DNA from: Saprospiraceae bacterium | Lineage (GTDB): Bacteria; Bacteroidota; Bacteroidia; Chitinophagales; Saprospiraceae | Reading direction: 5' to 3' | Length of the DNA stretch: 64,000 nt | NCBI GenBank assembly: GCA_016717265.1 | Contig: JADKFX010000001.1 | Span: forward strand, 3,670,501-3,734,500 | Shown: piece by piece, positions 37,067-43,677 of the stretch | Numbering within the stretch: position 1 is the first letter of the stretch | Layout of the letters: each line of letters starts with the position of its first letter | Notes under the pieces: generated by a model | Told to the model about the DNA's origin: nothing | Databases searched by the model: none | Seen by the model: only the letters and a program-made list of their open reading frames with translations | Program-made: the position numbers and the translations under genes

Positions 37067-37074
37067 TATCTTTG
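37067..37074 (+). promoter_or_regulatory. -7 element TATCTTTG for DUF177-rpmF
   Basis: Exact TAnnTTTG, 26 bases upstream of ATG 37101. Confidence 0.5.
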
Positions 37075-37100
37075 CAAACCATTTTTGAAAACGTTCTCTT

Positions 37101-37616
37101 ATGGATTCATTGAAAGAATATACCATCCCATTAAGAAGCCTTTATCCTGGTCTACATGTCTATAAATGGACATTAGATGCCAATTTTTTTAAAAACTTTG
37201 AGCTCAGTCTGGTACATGAAGGTCAGTTTAATGTGGATATGCAATTGGATAAACAAGAAGAATTATCCATCATATTGATACAGATTCAAGGTAAATATCC
37301 TTCTATTTGTGATCGATGTCTTGCAGAAATTGAAATTCCAATTGACCAAAGCCACCAGCTTTATATAAAAAACGGAATTGAAAATTCAGAAGATCCCGAT
37401 TTGATATATCTTCCAATGGAAACAAATGAATTGAAAATGGCAGACATATTATATGATTATGTGTGTCTTTCATTACCCTTATCCCAGGTGATTGATTGTG
37501 AAAATTTAAAGGATCCACCTTGTAATATGGATGTTTTAGGGCGAATTCAAAATGAAGAAGGACTTCAATCCGATACCTCGGTTTGGGATGCCTTGAAAAA
37601 TATTAATAAAAATTGA
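37101..37616 (+). CDS. DUF177 (YceD-like) protein
   Basis: 171 residues. Zinc-ribbon-like cysteine pairs typical of the family: IQGKYPSICDRCLAEIEIP and a second site CENLKDPPCNMD; between them the acidic MADILYDYVCLSLPLSQV block. YceD/DUF177 proteins are linked to 23S rRNA accumulation and are nearly always encoded just before rpmF, as here (15-base gap). Confidence 0.9.
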   Translation: MDSLKEYTIPLRSLYPGLHVYKWTLDANFFKNFELSLVHEGQFNVDMQLDKQEELSIILIQIQGKYPSICDRCLAEIEIPIDQSHQLYIKNGIENSEDPDLIYLPMETNELKMADILYDYVCLSLPLSQVIDCENLKDPPCNMDVLGRIQNEEGLQSDTSVWDALKNINKN

Positions 37617-37631
37617 CAAAATCTAAGTGTT

Positions 37632-37838
37632 ATGCCAAATCCAAAATGGAGACACTCCAAACAGCGGAAAAGAAAGAGAAGAACGCATTATAAAGCGGAA
37701 ACTCCACAATTAGCAACCGATAAAACTACCGGTGCTACACATATATTCCATCATGCACATTGGCATGAAGGATCTATGTTTTATAAAGGCAATGTGGTGA
37801 TTCAAGGTGCTTCTAGCGAAGCTGCCGCCGAGGCTTAA
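37632..37838 (+). CDS. rpmF: 50S ribosomal protein L32
   Basis: 68 residues. Typical start PNPKWRHSKQRKRKRRTHYK and the HHAHW block. No zinc-binding CxxC pairs, as in many Bacteroidota L32 proteins. It has an Ala/Glu-rich tail. Followed by a terminator. Confidence 0.96.
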   Translation: MPNPKWRHSKQRKRKRRTHYKAETPQLATDKTTGATHIFHHAHWHEGSMFYKGNVVIQGASSEAAAEA

Positions 37839-37857
37839 ATTTCAAAAAATTATAAAT

Positions 37858-37890
37858 AAAAAGCTCCCATCTCACCATGTGGAGCTTTTT
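37858..37890 (+). terminator. Intrinsic terminator after rpmF
   Basis: AAAAAGCTCC / GGAGCTTTTT, a perfect 10-bp stem with a 13-base loop, 19 bases after the rpmF stop. Confidence 0.88.
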
Positions 37891-37919
37891 GTGTTTTAAT
37901 AAGCTAACATTTAAAATAT

Positions 37920-38300
37920 ATGAGAAAAGTAATTTTTACAGACCTTGCACCAAAACCCATTGGGCCGTATAGTCAGGCAATTTTGACTGGGCATACTTTA
38001 TATGTATCAGGTCAAATTGCCTTAGACCCAAAATCAGGGGAGTTAAAAAACCAAACCATTGAAGAAGAAACACATCGAGTTTTAGACAATTTACAAGCTA
38101 TTGTGCATGCTGCCGATATGCAGATGACAAACGTTGCAAAATGCACTGTATTTGTAAAAGATATTAAACAATTCAGTGCTATAAATGCAGTTTACAATAC
38201 CTATTTTCCTGGAGATGCAGCTCCTGCTAGAGAATTAGTAGAAGTTGTTAATCTTCCTCGGTATGTAAACCTTGAGATTTCCTGTATCGCTTACAAATAA
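37920..38300 (+). CDS. ridA: RidA family reactive-intermediate deaminase
   Basis: 126 residues. Family signatures: KPIGPYSQAILTGHTLYVSG near the start, RVLDNLQAIVHAADM in the middle, and the active-site arginine region FPGDAAPARELVEV. It hydrolyses enamine/imine intermediates from PLP enzymes such as threonine dehydratase. trpS follows after 11 bases, so the two are probably co-transcribed. Confidence 0.94.
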   Translation: MRKVIFTDLAPKPIGPYSQAILTGHTLYVSGQIALDPKSGELKNQTIEEETHRVLDNLQAIVHAADMQMTNVAKCTVFVKDIKQFSAINAVYNTYFPGDAAPARELVEVVNLPRYVNLEISCIAYK

Positions 38301-38311
38301 ATTTTCTACTT

Positions 38312-39316
38312 ATGACCGATCGAAAAAAAATAGTTTTCAGCGGCATTCAACCTACTGGAAAACTTCATCTCGGAAGATATTTTGGGGCCATTGAAAACTG
38401 GGTACAGCTACAAGCTGCATACGATTCTATATATTGTATTGTAGATTATCATGCTATGACCATGCCTTATAATCCAGATAAACTCCGCGAAAATGCATGG
38501 GACCTCGCCATTAATTTACTGGCTTGTGGTGTGGAAGCCAATCGATTATTTATACAATCTATGGTTCCAGAACATACCGAGCTCCAGTGGATTTTGGGAT
38601 GTATGTGTAGCTACGGTGAATTAAGTCGAATGACACAATTTAAAGATAAAACCCAACAGGTAAAAGAAAAAGATAAAGATGATTTTGTATCTGCTGGTTT
38701 ATTTATATATCCAGTTTTACAAGCAGCAGATATTCTTATTTATAATGCAGATTATGTGCCGGTCGGAAAAGATCAAGAACAACATTTAGAACTTACTCGG
38801 AATATTGCTGCAAGATTTAACTATGTAACAAAAAAAGATTATTTCAGACTGCCGGAACCACTCTTCACAGAGGTGTCTAAAGTAATGTCAACTGCAGATC
38901 CTTTAAAAAAAATGAGTGCAAGTGCTGGAGATAAACATTTTATTGACATGTTTGCCCCGATTGATTCAATCCGAAAACAAATCCGTTCTGCAGTTACTGA
39001 TACGGGGGAAGTAAAAACCAATGAAATGAGTCCTGGTATACAGAATTTATTCAGTCTATTGAAAGCCAGTAAGTCAAATCGTTATCCTGAATTTATGGAT
39101 GCTTATCAAAATAAAAACTTGCAATATAGCAGCCTAAAAGATGCGGTCGCAGATGCTATCATTGAAATGGTAATTCCAATTCAAAAGCGAAAAGAAGAAT
39201 TACTTACAAATAAAAAAGAACTAAAAGATCATATTAAAAAAGCAGGTGCTCAGATTCGTGAAAGGGCTGCACAAACAGTCCGAGATGTAAAATCTTTAAC
39301 TGGAATTGGTTCCTGA
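38312..39316 (+). CDS. trpS: Tryptophanyl-tRNA synthetase
   Basis: 334 residues, class I synthetase of the bacterial size. ATP-binding HIGH-like region is SGIQPTGKLHLGRYFGAIEN; KMSKS-like loop is KKMSASAGDKHFIDMF; QQHLELTRNIAARFN is the tryptophan-enzyme signature. It charges tRNA-Trp. Confidence 0.97.
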   Translation: MTDRKKIVFSGIQPTGKLHLGRYFGAIENWVQLQAAYDSIYCIVDYHAMTMPYNPDKLRENAWDLAINLLACGVEANRLFIQSMVPEHTELQWILGCMCSYGELSRMTQFKDKTQQVKEKDKDDFVSAGLFIYPVLQAADILIYNADYVPVGKDQEQHLELTRNIAARFNYVTKKDYFRLPEPLFTEVSKVMSTADPLKKMSASAGDKHFIDMFAPIDSIRKQIRSAVTDTGEVKTNEMSPGIQNLFSLLKASKSNRYPEFMDAYQNKNLQYSSLKDAVADAIIEMVIPIQKRKEELLTNKKELKDHIKKAGAQIRERAAQTVRDVKSLTGIGS

Positions 39317-39357
39317 GCCATACCATCAAAACCAGATTGGATGACAATTATAAAACG

Positions 39358-39385
39358 CAGACAATGTTTTAACTTTGATTGTCTG
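39358..39385. repeat. Inverted repeat downstream of trpS
   Basis: Perfect 8-bp stem CAGACAAT / ATTGTCTG with a 12-base loop, 42 bases past the trpS stop. No U-run follows, so it is not a standard terminator. The loop and its edge contain TAACTTTG (39370-39377), a -7-like sequence about 100 bases before the next gene. Confidence 0.45.
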
Positions 39386-39479
39386 ATGATGTGTATAAAG
39401 TTTCTAAAAACTCTTATTTGCATTCTTTTTGATAAACACAAGTATCTTAAATATTAAATAATTTGAAATTAATTAGGTG

Positions 39480-40088
39480 ATGAACATTTTTTGTATTGGG
39501 AGGAATTATATGGATCATGCAAAGGAATTAAACAATCCGATACCTAAAGAGCCGGTTGTTTTTATGAAACCCGGCACGGCTGTATTACATAATAATAAGC
39601 CATTCTATTATCCTAACTTTACAAAAGACCTGCACCATGAAATTGAGTTGGTATTTAAAATACATAAAAAGGGAAAAGCCATTCAGGAAAATCAAGCACT
39701 TTCTTTTATCAGTCACGTGACGGTTGGGATTGACTTTACAGCCCGGGATATCCAACAAAGATGTAAAGAAAAAGGCTTACCCTGGGAAATCGCAAAAGCT
39801 TTTGATCATTCTGCAGTGATTGGTAGTTGGATTCCAATTGAAGATTTGGATTTAAATCTTTTGCCATTCACTTTATTAAAAAATGATGAAATCGTGCAGG
39901 AAGGAAATAGTAAGGATATGATTTTCAAATTGCCAAATTTGATTGCCTATTTATCAAGCTATTTCACTTTAAATAAAGGGGATCTTATTTTTACAGGAAC
40001 ACCAGCAGGTGTGAGTGCTGTGAAAATTGGAGACCGTCTTATAGGATTACTCGACGGTACTCCATTATTTCAATTTAATATTAAATAA
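39480..40088 (+). CDS. Fumarylacetoacetate hydrolase family protein (acylpyruvase-like)
   Basis: 202 residues from ATG 39480 (a GTG just upstream is also in frame). It opens with IFCIGRNYMDHAKEL; metal ligands are in HHEIELVFKI and VGIDFTARDIQ; KGDLIFTGTPAGVSAVKIGD is the C-terminal signature. These single-domain FAH proteins hydrolyse acylpyruvates or decarboxylate oxaloacetate. Substrate not assignable. Confidence 0.9.
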   Translation: MNIFCIGRNYMDHAKELNNPIPKEPVVFMKPGTAVLHNNKPFYYPNFTKDLHHEIELVFKIHKKGKAIQENQALSFISHVTVGIDFTARDIQQRCKEKGLPWEIAKAFDHSAVIGSWIPIEDLDLNLLPFTLLKNDEIVQEGNSKDMIFKLPNLIAYLSSYFTLNKGDLIFTGTPAGVSAVKIGDRLIGLLDGTPLFQFNIK

Positions 40089-40118
40089 GGACCATTTGAT
40101 TTTTTCAAATGAATCCTT
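40087..40118. terminator. Bidirectional hairpin between convergent genes
   Basis: AAGGA-c-CATTTGA / TCAAATG-aa-TCCTT stem with a 5-base loop. It overlaps the FAH stop and sits 15 bases from the TPR gene stop on the other strand. U-tracts are weak. Confidence 0.5.
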
Positions 40119-40132
40119 AAAATTCAATTCAA

Positions 40133-41734
40133 CTATTTATTTTTACTTTGTTTATTTAAAATATCTAAATACGTTTTAGCAGTCTCGTCATTTGGATTTA
40201 AATTAAGAACCATATTGCAATAAGACTTTGCCAATTCAATATTCTCAATTTGGACTGAATACCATGCCAAATACGTATATGCTTCAATCAATTTTGCACT
40301 ATTTTTTACTGGGTCTATGGATGCAAGCTCAATATACTTTTCAAAATAGGGTCTGGCTAAAAACAATTTTTTTTCTGGATCTAATTCTATATTAATAAGT
40401 GCCCTGGTGTACCATCCCCAATCATATTTTGGACTGGCTGCAAGTATTTTACCAAAGGTAGAATCTGCTACTAGAAATTTTCCTTGAATTTTCTGAGAAA
40501 GTCCAAGATAAACTAATTCATTATTTGTTAAAGATGCTTTAGCTTCTTTCAATAAATACCATTTTTCAGCTTTATCAAAACGTTTACCATCATATAATGC
40601 CTTTGCTAAATTGCTGCTTATATCCAATGCTTTTTCTGGTTGTAAATCCATCAACTGGATATAAAATAATTCAGCAGTATCCATTAAATTTAATTTTGAT
40701 GCCGCTTTTGCTGCATATTCAATATCAGATGGATATGTTTTACGATTTAAAGTATCTTTTTTAATTTCTTCAAATAAGCTGAAACTTGATTTCAATGAAT
40801 TTTTATAATCACTGATTTCGAAATAAGACCATGCTAACCATCTGTGTAATGTATATTGTTTTGGATTTAAAATCACCAGTTGACTCCCTTCATCAATGGC
40901 TCGTTTGTAATCTTTTGCCTGATAAGCCAAAAATTTTACCAACCTAACTTTTGCATCAATGTCGCTACCAGTTAAGGAAACATACTTATCTAATATTGGA
41001 ACTACCTTGTCAAATTTTCGAGTTGCTATATAGAGTTCATAAAGATCTTTATAAGCAATTGCATAGTCTGGTTTTATTTTGATTGCATTTTCTAAACGCT
41101 CAATTGCCAGATCCGTTTGTTTTCCTGCGGTCCATATTCTAGACATTTTTACGTAGGTTTCTACTTTGTTTTTATCTTTTTCAACTGCTGTTTCATAAGC
41201 AGTCATCGCGTCCCCTAAATTTCCTTTAATTTGATTTGCATCTCCCAATGCAATCCAATACTTTGCTTGTTTTGGATCCAGATCTCTAGCTTTTGTCAAA
41301 TAATTAATGGCAATATCTGGATTGGGCTTTTTATTATATAAGTACGCCATACCAACCAAAGCATGAATATGATGGTTTTTGGAATTTCCTTTCAACGCAG
41401 TTTCAAAATGCTTTTTAGCAGGTTCCATTCGATTTTCATCATAATCTAGTCTCCCTAAACCAATATGACATTCATCACATTTAGAACTTATAATCAAGCC
41501 TTTGTCATAAGCCTTTCTGGCTTCTAAAGGATTCTCCATTGCATAATAAACTTCCCCTATATAATAATTGTAGATAGGATTCTTAGCATCGGTTTGTGCA
41601 AGTTTATTCAATGTATTTAAAGCTGCAGTAAAGTTCTCATTCTCTAAATGAGTGATAGCTTCTGCCAAATTTTGGGAGTTTATTGCTGACAAAGCAATAA
41701 AAAAAGTACATAGTACAAAAAGGCTTTTTTTCAT
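40133..41734 (-). CDS. Secreted tetratricopeptide-repeat protein
   Basis: 533 residues from ATG 41734. An in-frame ATG at 41782 would start in the promoter. Signal peptide MKKSLFVLCTFFIALSAINS is followed by TPR units over most of the length (NPIYNYYIGEVYYAMENPLE, KPDYAIAYKDLYELYIATRK). It is presumably a periplasmic or outer-membrane-associated scaffold. It lies downstream of the PstS-like lipoprotein gene, a pairing seen in other Bacteroidota, but with its own -7 element. Confidence 0.85.
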   Translation of the reverse strand: MKKSLFVLCTFFIALSAINSQNLAEAITHLENENFTAALNTLNKLAQTDAKNPIYNYYIGEVYYAMENPLEARKAYDKGLIISSKCDECHIGLGRLDYDENRMEPAKKHFETALKGNSKNHHIHALVGMAYLYNKKPNPDIAINYLTKARDLDPKQAKYWIALGDANQIKGNLGDAMTAYETAVEKDKNKVETYVKMSRIWTAGKQTDLAIERLENAIKIKPDYAIAYKDLYELYIATRKFDKVVPILDKYVSLTGSDIDAKVRLVKFLAYQAKDYKRAIDEGSQLVILNPKQYTLHRWLAWSYFEISDYKNSLKSSFSLFEEIKKDTLNRKTYPSDIEYAAKAASKLNLMDTAELFYIQLMDLQPEKALDISSNLAKALYDGKRFDKAEKWYLLKEAKASLTNNELVYLGLSQKIQGKFLVADSTFGKILAASPKYDWGWYTRALINIELDPEKKLFLARPYFEKYIELASIDPVKNSAKLIEAYTYLAWYSVQIENIELAKSYCNMVLNLNPNDETAKTYLDILNKQSKNK

Positions 41735-41763
41735 ATTTAAGCTGATTTTTTCTAAAATGACGG

Positions 41764-41771
41764 CAAAAATA
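41764..41771 (-). promoter_or_regulatory. -7 element TATTTTTG for the TPR gene
   Basis: Exact TAnnTTTG on the minus strand, 29 bases upstream of ATG 41734; supports that start. Confidence 0.45.
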
Positions 41772-41893
41772 AGATTTTTCATTGTTTCAATCTTTTAGTT
41801 TTTAAGGAAAACACTTCCTTGATTCTATTCTGTTTGACGTAAAAGTAGGCCTATACGTTCGGGAACTTTAGTTAAATTATGATTAAATCTGTA

Positions 41894-42835
41894 TTATTCG
41901 ACTACTTTAAAGCTTTCTGATTTCAATTCTATCCATCGTTCGGTTTGAAAAATCGGTAAAAGCCCCGCTTTTAATAAAATTTTTTGCCCGATTTCACCTG
42001 TAACAAAAGAAGCAAAACCTAAGCCAAGATCACTTTTACCCGAACAACTTATAAAATACAAAGTTCTTGATAGTGGGTATTTTTGATCCTGAAGCAAATA
42101 TTGGTCTGGCAGTAAAAAGCCAATTTGTATAGAATCCTTTGGGCGAGTAATTCCTAAAACTCTTAATTCTTTTAACCTGGACTGCTGTTTTGTATCATCA
42201 GAATCACTAAATTCAAGCCAATCGACAATTGCCAAAGCCTTCGGATTGCCTTCTAAATAATTTAAAATAGCATCTTTATCTGGTAAAGTATAAACATTCG
42301 AAGCAAAAGAATCTGCCTGGATTTTTTCTAAAATATAGCGCGCTATCCCAGAGTTTACATCTTCAATCAGAACCGTTTTGAATGGAATATGATCCTGTTT
42401 ATGACCCTTACATAAATTTATAAAATCTTCAAATAGGATGGTTGAATCCTTTTGTTCTTTGGAAGTCAATAATGCTAAAGCTCCTATTGCAAATGGAAAC
42501 GATCGAGGATGAATTTGTTTAGAATTGAAATATTTAATTTCAAAATTATTCAAAGGTCTGCAAGAGATAATTGTTTTAATGCTATCTGTTCCAAGCATTT
42601 TATAAATGGTAGATTCATTTTCATATTTTATATTTAAGCTTGCATACTTATAGGTTTTTTCAAAAATGTCTTCCTCTTGTTCCATAATATTGCGAATTTG
42701 TTGATCACACGCAATGGATATATATCCCTTTGTTGGAGTACTTTCTGTTGTCTTTTTCCCTTGACAGGAAGTGTTTATAAATACTGCACTCAAGAAGATC
42801 AAAAAACGATCTATTAGAAAATATTTTTTAACCAT
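41894..42835 (-). CDS. PstS-like substrate-binding lipoprotein
   Basis: 313 residues. Lipobox FINTSC gives a lipid-modified Cys near residue 24. The fold is that of phosphate-binding PstS-like proteins (TKGYISIACDQQIRNIMEQE; VLIEDVNSGIARYILEKI; a conserved ALAIVDWLEFSD region), but the classic phosphate-contact motif SGSG is not evident. No pstCAB permease genes are adjacent. In Bacteroidota such proteins occur near TonB/ExbBD or TPR genes. Ligand unknown. It is 21 bases downstream of the Smr gene. Confidence 0.78.
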   Translation of the reverse strand: MVKKYFLIDRFLIFLSAVFINTSCQGKKTTESTPTKGYISIACDQQIRNIMEQEEDIFEKTYKYASLNIKYENESTIYKMLGTDSIKTIISCRPLNNFEIKYFNSKQIHPRSFPFAIGALALLTSKEQKDSTILFEDFINLCKGHKQDHIPFKTVLIEDVNSGIARYILEKIQADSFASNVYTLPDKDAILNYLEGNPKALAIVDWLEFSDSDDTKQQSRLKELRVLGITRPKDSIQIGFLLPDQYLLQDQKYPLSRTLYFISCSGKSDLGLGFASFVTGEIGQKILLKAGLLPIFQTERWIELKSESFKVVE

Positions 42836-42856
42836 AATTTACAATATAAATTCAAA

Positions 42857-43366
42857 TTAACTATGCATCCAGATTTCTAAAGCACCTTTGTCGGGCGTTG
42901 AAGAAACTAGATTGACTTCTTTGTAATCCTGAATCAATAATTCAACAGCAGCTTTAAGTTTACCCTGTCCTCTACCGTGTATAATTCTTATAAATGGAAA
43001 TTTTTTTTGAATTACTTTTTCTAAAAACTCTTTACACTTTTCTAATTGAAACTCGATTATATGAGTATGCGGATTATTTACTCGTTCTGGTGCTAATTTT
43101 TCATAATGCAAGTCAATTACATGATCAAAAACGATAGCTTGCTTAATCGGGGCGAATTGGAGCGGTAAATCCTCTTCAAGCATTGTCAAAAGGATATCAG
43201 GACTTGGCTCCTCCGTGGACTCAAGATCTTCAACTGGTACTATTAAAAGTTTGTCATGAACTTTTACGTATGCTTGTTGAGAAGGATGAATACCTTCAAA
43301 ACTGCCCCTGATATCTCGAGACTTAATTCTAACCCAATCGCCGATCCAATATTCTGACAATTCCAT
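42857..43366 (-). CDS. Smr-domain protein
   Basis: 169 residues from ATG 43366; the longer frame starts at TTG. The N-terminal half (~1-70) is an SH3-like or KOW-like beta domain (WIGDWVRIKSRDIRGSFEG). The C-terminal half is an Smr domain: VIDLHYEKL (LDxH-type motif) and IRIIHGRGQGKLKAAV (HGxGxG). Smr domains nick or cleave nucleic acids in MutS2 and related proteins; this is a stand-alone form. Probable operon with the PstS-like gene. Confidence 0.85.
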   Translation of the reverse strand: MELSEYWIGDWVRIKSRDIRGSFEGIHPSQQAYVKVHDKLLIVPVEDLESTEEPSPDILLTMLEEDLPLQFAPIKQAIVFDHVIDLHYEKLAPERVNNPHTHIIEFQLEKCKEFLEKVIQKKFPFIRIIHGRGQGKLKAAVELLIQDYKEVNLVSSTPDKGALEIWMHS

Positions 43367-43677
43367 AATTCCGATTAAACTAACAAGCAATTTATCAAAT
43401 TGATTTGGGTAAACATAAGATATTTCTATTTTACAAAACGTTTCAATAAGTTTTTTGCAATTCGATTCATGAATAAAAATTGAATTATTTTAATAAAATA
43501 TAGAATTCTATAGCGGATATCCTCATTTATTTTTAAAATTCAGCAACAATTCAAATTTCTGACAATTATTCGAAACAATTTAATATAAGCCAAATGAAAA
43601 CCTGATTTCAACAGAATTAAAATAATCATAAAAAGTCATTTTAAATTGATAAATTTGAAGAATTAAAAAAATTATAG
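43367..43677. other. Divergent intergenic region upstream of the glucan locus
   Basis: About 310 AT-rich bases between the divergent Smr and susC genes. It holds the susC -7 element and is where a regulator of the utilisation locus would be expected to bind. No clear palindromic operator or repeat was found. Confidence 0.5.
43650..43657 (+). promoter_or_regulatory. susC promoter -7 element TAAATTTG
   Basis: Exact TAnnTTTG, 20 bases before the susC ATG; no -33 TTTG at 19 bases. Confidence 0.5.
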
